NCBI GenBank assembly: GCA_038229055.1
Contig: JBBROU010000005.1
Location: forward strand, 1 to 64,000
DNA from: JANYJA01 sp038229055
GTDB lineage: Bacteria; Acidobacteriota; Terriglobia; Bryobacterales; Bryobacteraceae
Direction: 5' to 3'
DNA length: 64,000 nucleotides
In this document: positions 36,623-45,152 of the stretch, in pieces
Layout of the letters: each line of letters opens with the position of its first letter
Position numbering within the stretch: the stretch's first letter is position 1
Made by a program: the position numbers and the translations under genes
Notes under the pieces: generated by a model
The model's input: only the letters and a program-made list of their open reading frames with translations
Told to the model about the DNA's origin: nothing
The model's database searches: none

Positions 36623-36980
36623 CCCGGCGCATGCGATTCAGGCTTCACGAACCTGATCTTTGAATTCGAGTAATCTTCTGCGTGGAAATGTGAAAAGGCA
36701 ACTCGCTGATTGCACGCGCTTTCGGGCGCGTTCGAATCTCTAGCACCAAGCACAACCACTGGTCTGTTGTCCATAGTCGATCACATTACCTCTGCCCTGC
36801 TTCAGAAATTCACGCCAAAACCGAAAATCCGCATCGCATTTCCTTGTCTGCCTCGATCACGATCACGGTCGTGGCAACCTTACATAAGTTTTGTGAATGG
36901 GAGACATCCAAAGAATCACTTGGTTTCATGCGTGTGTCACTTGTTATATTAAGCGGCATCCACCGAAGGAGCAGCCACAC
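36623..36980. other. Intergenic region upstream of the APC transporter
   Basis: 358 bp without a convincing gene. A TATATT box at about 36947 could be a -10 element with a weak TTGGTT 19 bp upstream, and AGGAG at 36966-36970 serves the transporter start. No terminator hairpin for the TonB receptor gene is evident. Confidence 0.4.
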
Positions 36981-38789
36981 ATGGCGGAACAAACGAAGGC
37001 ACCACAAATGCAGGCAACGCTCGGCTTGACCGGGCTCACAATGAATGCTATGGCGCTGATTGCACCGGGGGCCTTCTTGTGGCTCACTTTCGCGATCCAG
37101 GGCGCGACTGGAGCGACCGCTCCCGCGATGTGGTTCGGGATCATCATCGCGCTGCTTCTGTGTCTGGCAACCGCGGTTTGTTATGCGGAGATGGCAAAGC
37201 TTTATCCAGGAACAGGCAGTTCGTATTACTTCGCGGAGCAGGCTTTCTTGAATCATGATAAAGCGTGGCGTTATGCGCGCCTGTCGAAATTCATCGTCGG
37301 CTGGGGCTCCCATCTTTATTACTGGATCTATCCGGGCGTGATGGTGGGCGTAACCGGGATTTTCTGCGGATTCGTAGCAGGCACCCTGTGGCCGAACTTC
37401 ATGAGCGCGAGCAACCCCGGCCCGGTGTTCATGATGATCGTGGCGACGCTGTTCTCGTTCGCGGTGGCCTACATCGCGTCGCGCGGCGTGAACGGTTCGA
37501 CCTCGGTGAACATTGCGATCAACGTAATCCAGATCAGCGCCCTGATTGTGTTCGCGGTGCTCGCATTGAGCTACCGCATGAACCATCCCGCCGGAAGCAC
37601 GGCACTGCAGTACGATTCGAGCTCGGGCGCGACATACAACTACGAATTTTTGACGGCGCCGGTTACGGCGAATGGAACCACGACCGACACCATCGTCCGC
37701 GATGCCAGCGGCGCTCCGAAACCGAAGCTGGATGCCGCCGGGCAGCCGGTGCCGTTCAAGATCGCATATCCGGAGAAGGACGCGGCGGGCGTATTCCAGA
37801 GCCATCCGAGCGCGAGTTCAGTGGTGGGAGTGCATAACTGGGGCTGGGGTTTCGTGCAGGCGACAGTGGCGATCCTGATCCTGGTCGGATTCGAATCGGT
37901 AACGGCAATGGGCGGCGAGGCGAAGAATGCGAAGCGCGACGTGCCCATCGCGGTGATCACTTCACTGCTGGTGCAAGGCGCGTTCTGCTACCTGTTCGAG
38001 TACTTTGCGGCGAATTACTTTCTGAGTAGCGGCTACACTATGGCGACCGCGGCGGGGTCGTCAGCGCCCATCGGGGACATGATGATCATCGTCGGCGACG
38101 CCTTCTTCGGGCAGGGGCACGGCCGCGCGTTCATGCTGATTGAAGCGGTCACGGTATTCCTAGCGCTGATCGGAACCACGCTTTCCTGCATGAACACGGC
38201 GGCGCGCGTTACTTATGCGATGGGTAAGGACGATGAGGTGCCGGAGCATTTCGGAATGCTGCATTCTGAAACTCTTACGCCGCACCGCGCGATCTGGACC
38301 CTGGCCATCATCTCTGCGATCTTCGGCTGCCTGGCGGTGATCATGCCGTTTGGCGATGCCGCTGCTCCCGCGGACGCCACCATCAAAGCGCTCCCGCAAG
38401 GGTTCCTGTCGAGCTTCGGGTATCCGAGCCACGACGTGATGGCGGCACTGCCGAATTCGCTGCTGACGGTCACGCTTGCTTCGAACTTCGGCACGTTTCT
38501 GCTCTACATGCTGAGTTGCGTGACGTGCATCGTGTGTTACCACGGGCATCCAAAATTCAAGGTGGTGCGGCATCTGCTCATCCCGGTCTTTGGACTGCTG
38601 GCCAATCTGGGATGCATGGCGTTCTATCTGGTGGGGCCATTTATGGGTTACGGCACGAAAATGGAACCGCTGCTGGCGCTCGGACTGGCGGCTGTCTGGG
38701 CGATCTACGGCGGCATCTACTTCGTCCGGTCAAGCGGTTCGAAGGGGCGGGCTACTTTGGTAACTCAACGCGCACAGGGCGCGGCTTAA
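36981..38789 (+). CDS. APC-superfamily amino acid transporter with a hydrophilic insertion
   Basis: 602 residues from the ATG at 36981 (AGGAG 10 bp upstream); an upstream in-frame start at 36897 adds 28 basic residues and is unlikely. The opening (LGLTGLTMNAMALIAPGAFL) is the APC substrate-binding segment of the unwound first helix, and about 12 hydrophobic helices follow. Residues about 197-283 form a polar insertion (HPAGSTALQYDSSSGATYNY, SGAPKPKLDAAGQPVPF) between helices, larger than usual. A VGFESVTAMGGEAKN segment matches APC helix 6. It would import an amino acid or related compound with Na+ or H+. The substrate is unknown. Confidence 0.85.
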   Translation: MAEQTKAPQMQATLGLTGLTMNAMALIAPGAFLWLTFAIQGATGATAPAMWFGIIIALLLCLATAVCYAEMAKLYPGTGSSYYFAEQAFLNHDKAWRYARLSKFIVGWGSHLYYWIYPGVMVGVTGIFCGFVAGTLWPNFMSASNPGPVFMMIVATLFSFAVAYIASRGVNGSTSVNIAINVIQISALIVFAVLALSYRMNHPAGSTALQYDSSSGATYNYEFLTAPVTANGTTTDTIVRDASGAPKPKLDAAGQPVPFKIAYPEKDAAGVFQSHPSASSVVGVHNWGWGFVQATVAILILVGFESVTAMGGEAKNAKRDVPIAVITSLLVQGAFCYLFEYFAANYFLSSGYTMATAAGSSAPIGDMMIIVGDAFFGQGHGRAFMLIEAVTVFLALIGTTLSCMNTAARVTYAMGKDDEVPEHFGMLHSETLTPHRAIWTLAIISAIFGCLAVIMPFGDAAAPADATIKALPQGFLSSFGYPSHDVMAALPNSLLTVTLASNFGTFLLYMLSCVTCIVCYHGHPKFKVVRHLLIPVFGLLANLGCMAFYLVGPFMGYGTKMEPLLALGLAAVWAIYGGIYFVRSSGSKGRATLVTQRAQGAA

Positions 38790-38811
38790 GAGTCAGTTGA
38801 CCCAGGGGGAC

Positions 38812-38835
38812 ACGGGCAGGTGCAAGCCTGCTCGT
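38812..38835 (+). other. Hairpin before the PP2C phosphatase gene
   Basis: A 9-bp imperfect stem (ACGGGCAGG / CCTGCTCGT, one G-U pair) with a 6-nt loop lies between the transporter stop and the phosphatase start. There is no following T-run, so it is more likely a processing or attenuation element than an intrinsic terminator. Confidence 0.35.
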
Positions 38836-38851
38836 GGGGGCTGAACTAGCA

Positions 38852-39649
38852 ATGCTGGACGTAGAGTTCGCGCACTTCTCCGACCCCGGGCGGGTGCGCG
38901 AACACAACGAAGATTACTCCGGGTATGCGCTGCCAGAGACGCCGGAGGCGGCGGAAACACACGGCTGGCTATTCGCGCTTGCCGACGGCGTGGGTGGTCA
39001 GGATCGCGGGGAAGTAGCGTCGCGGATGGCGGTAGAGACCGTGGCGACGGGATTCCGCGCAGCGCCCAGCGGCCAATCATTAACCTCGTTGGTTCCTCGC
39101 CTGATTCAGGCGGCAAACACCAAAATTCTGGAGATGCACTCGGCCTCCCCAGGCGGTTCGGCGATGGCGACCACCTTCGTAGCCTGCGCTTTGCGGTTCG
39201 ACCGGGCGGTGGTTTCGCACGTAGGAGATTCACGCTGCTACTTGATCCGGCGCGGGCACGCGCTGCCATTAACCCGGGATCACACCGTCGCGAACGAACA
39301 GGCGCGGCTCGGTCTGCTCTCGGGGCGGGAAGCCGCTGCGGCCTCGACGCGGCATCTGCTGAGCCGGTCGCTCGGCGGAGAGTTATTCGTCGACGTGGAT
39401 ACGGCGGAGCACCAGATATTCACCGAGGACGTGCTGCTGCTCTGCTCCGACGGGCTGCACGGCTCCGTCGATGAATTCGATATCGGCCGAATCGTGAAAC
39501 ACGGCGTCAACCTGAAAGGCGCGGCCGTGGACTTGGTTGCCCTTGCGAACAAGCGCGACGGCGGCGATAATATTAGCGTACTTTTGATCCGCATTATCGG
39601 TGTCGAGCGTGTGGGCATGTATCGCGGCCGGCACTACAAGTTGCGCTAG
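38852..39649 (+). CDS. PP2C-type serine/threonine phosphatase (Stp1/PrpC-like)
   Basis: 265 residues from the ATG at 38852; an upstream GTG at 38834 is less likely because it lies in the hairpin. Metal-binding motifs are present: RVREHNEDYSG, LFALADGVGGQDRGE, MATTFVACAL, VGDSRCYLIRRG, LLCSDGLHG and NKRDGGDNISVLLI. These supply the Asp residues that hold two Mn2+/Mg2+ ions. It dephosphorylates Ser/Thr on proteins in the cytoplasm, most likely reversing the kinase encoded 25 bp downstream. Confidence 0.93.
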   Translation: MLDVEFAHFSDPGRVREHNEDYSGYALPETPEAAETHGWLFALADGVGGQDRGEVASRMAVETVATGFRAAPSGQSLTSLVPRLIQAANTKILEMHSASPGGSAMATTFVACALRFDRAVVSHVGDSRCYLIRRGHALPLTRDHTVANEQARLGLLSGREAAAASTRHLLSRSLGGELFVDVDTAEHQIFTEDVLLLCSDGLHGSVDEFDIGRIVKHGVNLKGAAVDLVALANKRDGGDNISVLLIRIIGVERVGMYRGRHYKLR

Positions 39650-39674
39650 TCTTAGTGCCTGACGCCGACCGACC

Positions 39675-40643
39675 ATGACTTCACTCCACGCCGGGGACAA
39701 ACTCGACGACTACAGCATCGATTCGCTTGCCGCGCGCAGCGGCATGGCGTCCATCTTCCGCGCGACCGATTCCCGAACGGGGCAGCCTGTGGCGATCAAG
39801 ATCCCGCATCCGGAGATGGAGAGTGATCCGGTGTTCTTCGAGCGCTTTCACCGCGAGGCGGAGATCGGCAAAGCGCTGGACCATCCGGGCGTGATGAAGG
39901 TGCTCGCCGACAAGACCGGCAAAACGGTCTACATGGTGATGGAGTGGGTGGACGGCCGGCTGCTGCGCGAGATCATGGTGCAGAACCGGAAGCTGCCGCC
40001 GGAGCGCGCGGTGCGGATTGCGGGGCGCATTGCGGACGCGCTCGATTACATTCACAAACACGGCGTGGTGCATCGCGATCTGAAACCCGAGAATTTGATG
40101 GTGGACGGCGAGGATCGCATCAAGCTGATCGATTTCGGGATCGCGGCGAAGGCAGGCGCGCGGCGCCTGACGTTCGCCAAGCTATCGCAGGTAATGGGAA
40201 CGCCGGAATATATCTCGCCGGAGCAGGTGAAGGGCAAGCGCGGGGATGCGCGCAGCGATATTTACTCGTTAGGCGTGATGCTATACGAGATGCTGACCGG
40301 CAAGGCCCCGTTCTCAGGAGAGAATCCATTCGCGATCATGAACGACCGGCTGCTGAACAACCCGGTCCCGCCGCGCGAAATCGACAGCGAGATTTCGCCG
40401 GAGTTGCAGGAAGTGATCTATCGCGCAATGGAGCGCGACCCGGTAAATCGTTACCGCGGCGCGCACGAGATGGCCTGGGATCTGGAGCACTTGAGTGAGG
40501 TTGGAGTATCGGAACGGTCGGAGCTGCATGATTGGCGCCGGCGGAAAACTGGCCGCAGCTCGCAGGTGTTGTATTACATAATGCTGGCGCTGATCCCGGT
40601 GGTGATTTTCGGGCTGCTGTTTTACGTAGCAAAGCATACGTAG
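39675..40643 (+). CDS. Membrane-anchored Ser/Thr protein kinase (Pkn/Stk-like)
   Basis: 322 residues. The full kinase fold has an ATP lysine in VAIKIPHP (Lys42), a catalytic loop HRDLKPENLM (Asp135), DFG (Asp153) and an activation-segment end GTPEYISPEQ. The glycine loop is weak (AARSGMASIF). A C-terminal helix (about residues 296-318, VLYYIMLALIPVVIFGLLFY) anchors it to the membrane with no extracellular PASTA or sensor domain. Paired with the PP2C gene just upstream, it forms a small reversible phosphorylation switch of unknown target. Confidence 0.93.
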   Translation: MTSLHAGDKLDDYSIDSLAARSGMASIFRATDSRTGQPVAIKIPHPEMESDPVFFERFHREAEIGKALDHPGVMKVLADKTGKTVYMVMEWVDGRLLREIMVQNRKLPPERAVRIAGRIADALDYIHKHGVVHRDLKPENLMVDGEDRIKLIDFGIAAKAGARRLTFAKLSQVMGTPEYISPEQVKGKRGDARSDIYSLGVMLYEMLTGKAPFSGENPFAIMNDRLLNNPVPPREIDSEISPELQEVIYRAMERDPVNRYRGAHEMAWDLEHLSEVGVSERSELHDWRRRKTGRSSQVLYYIMLALIPVVIFGLLFYVAKHT

Positions 40644-41423
40644 GATGCTGGCTGGCCCAGGGTAAGGCGAACGCTGGAAATCACGGTCGCAAGAAGCAGG
40701 ATCACGTAGTAGGCTAACTAGCTGTGCAGAATGGTCAACGGTCAGGGTCGGAGACCCACATGACGTGATTTCAAAGGGCGCAATAAACCTGTTGCTCGCC
40801 GCGAGAGAGAATCTAGTGGTCTACGCCCGCTTCCAGGAAGGCATGTTGGTCAGTGTCGCAGGTAATGCATACGGGGAGGATTCGTTCAAAGAACTTATCG
40901 CTAATGGTTTAGCGGCTCGCGCCCTCCGCCGAAGAAATCCTCCCAGAGCACATACGTTTCGCGATCCATCGAAACGAGATTCGCTTTGGACAAATCTTCC
41001 CGGCTCGGATTCAATCCCAGCCGGATATGATTCTCGTCGTCGATCCGTTTCTTCTCCGCAATCGTTGCCGAGCAGCAGACTCTCAAACTCTTCCGCGGTT
41101 TTTCGTGAGCGTTCCCGCATCTGCCTTCCGCGCGCGTTCCGCCAGCCACGGCTTCAAGAAACGGATGATTCTTCCTCGGATCGTCCGGATACTTCGTCAC
41201 GCGTGTCAGCGCCTCGGCATCGAGCTTGGCGCCGGCCTGTCCCCGGGTCCCGCGGCGGCTAGCGTAATTTCGCCGTGCGCGCCGTCAGTACTTCGGCAAG
41301 CTGCTGCCCTTGCACCTTCACCAAATCCGCGTGCCATGGATTCGATTCGATGAGCTGGTCGCGCTGGCAGAGGAGCATGACGGGCTTCTGACAGCAAGGC
41401 GTGCCAGAGACGCCGGATTAACG
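40644..41423 (-). pseudogene. Gene-poor stretch with remnants of a minus-strand protein gene
   Basis: About 780 bp with no intact gene. Reading the minus strand, three pieces look coding but lie in two frames: MLLCQRDQLIESNPWHADLV with QGQQLAEVLTARTAKLR (41260-41390), then GQAGAKLDAEALTRVTKYPD followed by DPRKNHPFLEAVAG and EDLSKANLVSMDRETYVLWE (40901-41250). A frameshift and a stop near 41262 separate them. The family is unknown. The plus strand at 40765 starts an open frame with a plausible first 45 residues only. Confidence 0.35.
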
Positions 41424-41447
41424 GACTCAGTGCTGGCACACTGAGTC
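41424..41447. repeat. Perfect 9-bp inverted repeat
   Basis: GACTCAGTG and CACTGAGTC flank the 6-nt loop CTGGCA. It lies between two decayed gene fragments and has no T-run. It could be a terminator core, a site for a dimeric regulator, or the end of a small mobile element. Confidence 0.5.
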
Positions 41448-41457
41448 AACCATCAGT

Positions 41458-41715
41458 TTGTTGGAGGTCTTGACGGCTCTGCGAACGCCGAAATTCTTGG
41501 CTACCCGGGGTGGCGACGAAATCCGCGTACCCGGCGGCAATGGTGACGTGGTGCATATTTTCTATTTGAGTTATCTAACAAATCCGGCCGGCGTGAACGG
41601 CCTCTTGAAAGAGATTCGGACGACCACTCGTATCCAAAGGATCTTCGCGCAAAATGTCCCAGCGGCGGTAGAGCCGCGAGGGACCGCCAACGAAGTTTCG
41701 CTGGCCGGCGGGTGA
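41458..41715 (+). pseudogene. Fragment resembling a secretin-type short repeat domain
   Basis: An open frame of 85 residues from a TTG. It contains DVVHIFYLSYLTNPAGVNGL, then LLKEIRTTTRIQRIFAQNV and RGTANEVSLA. The pattern, a strand, a helix, then '(N)xxxAVxxRGTxxxV', is like the N0/N1 domains of secretins and of large proteins common in Solibacter-like genomes. Full-length members are several hundred residues long, so this is probably a leftover. No signal peptide is visible. Confidence 0.35.
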
Positions 41716-41755
41716 TCGAGTTGACCTATCACCCGCGCGCCTCAAACTACAATTT

Positions 41756-43024
41756 TTAGTAAGTCAAATCGTCGGAGTGGGTGAAGAAGTCGGGGTACGC
41801 GCCCGCCCCAAGCTCGTGCAAGTCCAAGCCTTGGCGTTCCCCTTCGGGGTTGATTCGCTGTGGATAGAAGCGGTTGATCAGCGCATTCAATCCATAGGTA
41901 AGCGGCAAGACGAAGCCGAGCAGGGTCGCGACGCCGACGAACTGTGCGAGCCACTGGGCGGAATCGTTACCTACAAAGAGGCCGAGCGCGAGCAGGCCCC
42001 AGAGCCCTCCGACGGCATGGACCGAGATGGCTCCGCCTGGATCGTCGACCCTCAGCCGCAGTTCGAGAAATTCCACCGATAGAGTTACCAGCACTCCGGC
42101 GACGACCCCGATCAGGACTGCGGCGGCGGGTGGCACAAAGGCGCAGGCGGCGCTGCTGGCGGCGAGGCCGCCCACCCAGCCGTTGGCAATGAGGGATGCA
42201 TCAGGTTTGCCGAAACGAATGCGCGTGGTTATAGCGGCAGTGCCGGCGGATGCGGCCGCCGCGAGTGCCGTGTCGATGACGACGAGGATTACCTTCGTCG
42301 GGTCGGCGCCGACGAAGAGGATGGCTCCTGCGGCGTTGAGCCCAATCCATCCGGAAAGGACGAGAAGAGAACCGAAGATGACCAGCACGGAGTTGTGACC
42401 CGGGATCGCGGCCGGCATTCCTTCCTTCGGATACTTGCCGCGGCGCGGTCCCAGAATCCAGGCAATCGAGAGGGCCGTCAGTCCGCCAACTGACTGGATG
42501 ACGCCAGAGCCGCCCGCATCGAGGAAACCGCGGCCGAGCCCGTAGCTGTCGCCCAGTTGCGCGAGCCATCCGCCGCCCCACGCCCAGTGTGCAAATACAG
42601 GGTAAGTGAATCCGGCGAATACCGCGGTGGAGAGGAACATGGGTCCGAGACGCCAGCGGTCGGCGCCGCTGCTTAAGGGGATGATGGCGGCGAGCGCGAC
42701 GCTGAATAGCTCAAGGCAAATCGCGAGCGAGACCGGCGACAGATCGAGCGGGATCCCACGCAACAAGAGGGGCTCGGCACCCAGAATGCTCCACGATTTC
42801 GCTCCGAGGAAGAAGGTGTGGTCGGGGCGGCCCTTGAAACCTTGCAATGCGTAGCCGCAGAAGAAGTACACCAGAATGGCAACGCCAAAAACACAGAGCG
42901 ATGCGAGCATGGCGTGGGCCGCACTGCGGGAGCGCCCCAGGCCGCTGTTGATAAGTGAAAGCCCCGCTGCCGCGAAGGGTGTCAGGAGTATGCAAAACAG
43001 GCAGAGAATCGGCGTCAGGTTCAT
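41756..43024 (-). CDS. amt: Amt/Rh-type ammonium transporter with altered twin-His residue
   Basis: 422 residues with 11 hydrophobic helices and a C-terminal tail ending RQGLDLHELGAGAYP, the Amt tail that contacts PII proteins. Segment GGSGVIQSVGGLTAL aligns with the helix carrying the first pore His of E. coli AmtB (His168). Here the residue is Gln177, whereas the second pore His is kept (ISVHAVGG, His336). Twin His residues line the conduction path, so substitution may change selectivity or rate. The gene overlaps the upstream small membrane protein gene by 4 nt. No glnB/glnK is adjacent. Confidence 0.85.
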   Translation of the reverse strand: MNLTPILCLFCILLTPFAAAGLSLINSGLGRSRSAAHAMLASLCVFGVAILVYFFCGYALQGFKGRPDHTFFLGAKSWSILGAEPLLLRGIPLDLSPVSLAICLELFSVALAAIIPLSSGADRWRLGPMFLSTAVFAGFTYPVFAHWAWGGGWLAQLGDSYGLGRGFLDAGGSGVIQSVGGLTALSIAWILGPRRGKYPKEGMPAAIPGHNSVLVIFGSLLVLSGWIGLNAAGAILFVGADPTKVILVVIDTALAAAASAGTAAITTRIRFGKPDASLIANGWVGGLAASSAACAFVPPAAAVLIGVVAGVLVTLSVEFLELRLRVDDPGGAISVHAVGGLWGLLALGLFVGNDSAQWLAQFVGVATLLGFVLPLTYGLNALINRFYPQRINPEGERQGLDLHELGAGAYPDFFTHSDDLTY

Positions 43025-43290
43025 GATCGATCGCCTCTCGGTAGCAGGTGGGAACGGAAGACGAAAACAAGACCGAGTACTTCGACGGCGGTTCCCGCGA
43101 GGATGAAGGCCATCTGCTGGCCCACGGCTTTGAGCAGAGCAAGAGCCGCCAGGTCGATGCTCCAGCCGGCGATAAGCAGGAAGAATCCAACGAGTCGCGT
43201 GGCGAAGAAGCGCGCCGATTTCGAAGTGTTAGAGCGCCGATCAGGCTGAATGGTTGGAGCCTCGCGAAAACAGAATTCACATCCTACTAC
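43021..43290 (-). CDS. Small two-helix membrane protein upstream of amt
   Basis: The C-terminal 65 residues are convincing: TRLVGFFLLIAGWSIDLAAL, then GQQMAFILAGTAVEVLGLVF, two membrane helices ending RSHLLPRGDRS. Its TGA overlaps the amt ATG, so they are translated together. The frame stays open to 43404, but the extra N-terminus is basic and unlikely, and no ATG, GTG or TTG lies directly before the helices, so the start given is approximate. It may be an accessory subunit for the transporter. The family is not recognised. Confidence 0.5.
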   Translation of the reverse strand, partial: VVGCEFCFREAPTIQPDRRSNTSKSARFFATRLVGFFLLIAGWSIDLAALALLKAVGQQMAFILAGTAVEVLGLVFVFRSHLLPRGDRS

Positions 43291-43404
43291 AAAAGAAAAA
43301 TAGGTCGCGCGGAGGGTGCGCTTTGCGCTGGCCTGATCGAAACCGAGCCTTCGCCTGAACGTCGCCCTCAGGGAGGCGCAACCGCTAGAGCGCATCTGCA
43401 GCAA

Positions 43405-43729
43405 GTTGTAGCGTTTTGGGTCCTTGGAGGCTCCGAGTCACTACAATTTTGACTACATTGAGGCACGAACACCGTCGGACGCTCGTCTGCCCCGTAACCG
43501 TCCGCACGGCGAAATGGATCGCAGAAGCTAACGGAGTTTATCGTTACAAATGCGACCCAGTTTTCAATTAGCGCAACTAGTCCTTCGAACCGCTTGCCGA
43601 CCGCGATGAACGAACCTCGACTAGGGATATTCACTAAAGAACCCTCGCTCGGTGGCACCAGTTTCCGGTCGGGGGCCAACGGCGCGTGGCAACACTTTTG
43701 AGACACCTCATCCGCTAGTTTACTGACTA
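43405..43729. other. Intergenic stretch between the small membrane gene and the IS3 remnant
   Basis: 325 bp. A minus-strand open frame spans 43368-43706, but its composition (many Cys, Pro and Arg) and lack of any motif make it doubtful. I see no clear feature here. Confidence 0.35.
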
Positions 43730-44160
43730 TTAATTTCTGCGAACGAAGCGTTCGGGGCGTTGCTCGATGGCTTCGGGTGCCAGACCATAGTGAACCACGG
43801 CGGGAGCGAGCAGACCGATGCCGGAATGACGGTGTTCGTCGTTGTACCAGCCGAAGAAGTGGGCGAATGACCGGGCATCCTGAAGCGACCCGAAGCGTTC
43901 CGGAAAGCCGGGCCGGTACTTGAGTGTCCGGAAGTGACTTTCCGAATACGGGTTGCCGTCGGAGACATGAGGCCGGCTGTGGGTTTTGGTGACGCTCAGA
44001 TCCGACACCGGAAATGCCACGTGTTTTGATGTCATCGAAGATCCCCGATCCGCGTGGATGGTCAAGTTGACCGGGTTCGATCTCCTGCTTGCCACAGGTA
44101 TCGCCGATGAGGCGTTTGGCCAGTTCGGCGGCGCGGCGGTTCGAGCCGGTAGAGGCTCGT
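43730..44160 (-). mobile_element. Remnant of an IS3-family transposase (OrfB C-terminal part)
   Basis: Minus-strand sequence has the rve/DDE integrase core of IS3-type OrfB: LTIHADRGSSMTSKHVAF (first Asp region), THSRPHVSDGNPYSESHFRT (containing the catalytic Glu), then FFGWYNDEHRHSGIGLLAP. It ends PERFVRRN with the usual intervening 20 residues deleted. Upstream in another frame (44096-44160) the reading is AAELAKRLIGDTCGKQEIEP, so a frameshift separates the two parts. No N-terminal domains, OrfA or terminal repeats are readable. It is a dead copy ending next to the aguA stop. Confidence 0.8.
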
Positions 44161-44162
44161 TC

Positions 44163-45152
44163 CTAGAATCCCGGCTGCTGCTGTGTCATACAATGCAGCG
44201 CCCCGAGCCCCAGTATCAACTCCGTGCAGTTCACTCCCACCACTTCTCTCCCGGGGAATAAATCTGCCAACACACTCAGCGCCCGACGGTCATTCACGTC
44301 ATTGAACGTCGGCACCAGCACCGTGCTATTCGCGATATAGAAATTCGCATAACTTGCCGGCAGCAACTGCCCGTCAAACTTCAAAGGCGCGGGCATCGGC
44401 AGCATTACGACGCGCATCCCGTACTCGCGCAGGCTCTCGAAATTCGCGCGATCCTCCTGCTCCGCCAGCACCACCGTGTCCGCATTCACAAAGCGCGCAA
44501 CATCGTCGATATGGCCGTGCGTATCGTCCCCCGCCATGCCATTTTTCAGCCACAATACCCGATCGGCGCCTAAATAATCCGACAGCGCCCCCTCGATCTG
44601 CTCGCGCGTCATCCCCGGATTCCGCGCCTGAATCGGACTTAACAGGCACTCCTCGGTCGTAAGCAGCAGCCCACTGCCGTTCACATCGATGCTGCCGCCC
44701 TCGAGCACCATATCCGGTGACCACGCGCGCATCCCGAGAGACCCCGCGACCCGCGGTGGCACCTCATTATCAAGCTGCCAGTCGTCGTACTTCGCCCATC
44801 CGTTGAAGCGCCAATTCGTGACCGCAACCTCTCCCGCCGCATTCTTGACGAAGAGTGGCGCCGCATCGCGCATCCACACGCGGTTTGTTGGAATCAAGAA
44901 AAAATCGACCGACTCCAATTGCGCCCCGACCTTTCGCAACACGCGCCGCGCCGCGCGTTCCGCAGCTTGGTCCCGCACCAGAATCCGCACCCGCTCCACC
45001 CGTGAAAGCTTGCGCACGATTTCGCCGTAGACCCATGGAATCGGCGCGAACCTTCCCGGCCAGTCCTCGCGATTGTGTGGCCACGCGATCCACGTCGCCT
45101 CGTGCGGCTCCCACTCAGCCGGCATGCGGAACCCAAGTTGGCGCGGCGTCAT
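44163..45152 (-). CDS. aguA: Agmatine deiminase
   Basis: 329 residues of the peptidylarginine-deiminase-like fold. Opening RMPAEWEPHEATWIAWPHN, RVWMRDAAPLFV, VLEGGSIDVNGSGLLLTTEE and GDDTHGHIDDVARFV supply the substrate-binding and acid/base residues (Asp and His). The catalytic Cys is Cys321 in ALHCMTQQQP near the C-terminus. It hydrolyses agmatine to N-carbamoylputrescine and ammonia, the first step of the arginine-decarboxylase route to putrescine. The product is handled by aguB immediately upstream; TAA and ATG share one base. Confidence 0.95.
   Translation of the reverse strand: MTPRQLGFRMPAEWEPHEATWIAWPHNREDWPGRFAPIPWVYGEIVRKLSRVERVRILVRDQAAERAARRVLRKVGAQLESVDFFLIPTNRVWMRDAAPLFVKNAAGEVAVTNWRFNGWAKYDDWQLDNEVPPRVAGSLGMRAWSPDMVLEGGSIDVNGSGLLLTTEECLLSPIQARNPGMTREQIEGALSDYLGADRVLWLKNGMAGDDTHGHIDDVARFVNADTVVLAEQEDRANFESLREYGMRVVMLPMPAPLKFDGQLLPASYANFYIANSTVLVPTFNDVNDRRALSVLADLFPGREVVGVNCTELILGLGALHCMTQQQPGF

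Noticed and set aside
40765..41262. 165-residue plus-strand open frame
   Set aside because: Only the first 45 residues look protein-like; the rest is antisense to the minus-strand remnant.
43368..43706. 112-residue minus-strand open frame
   Set aside because: Composition rich in Cys, Arg and Pro, with no motif or ribosome site; probably non-coding.
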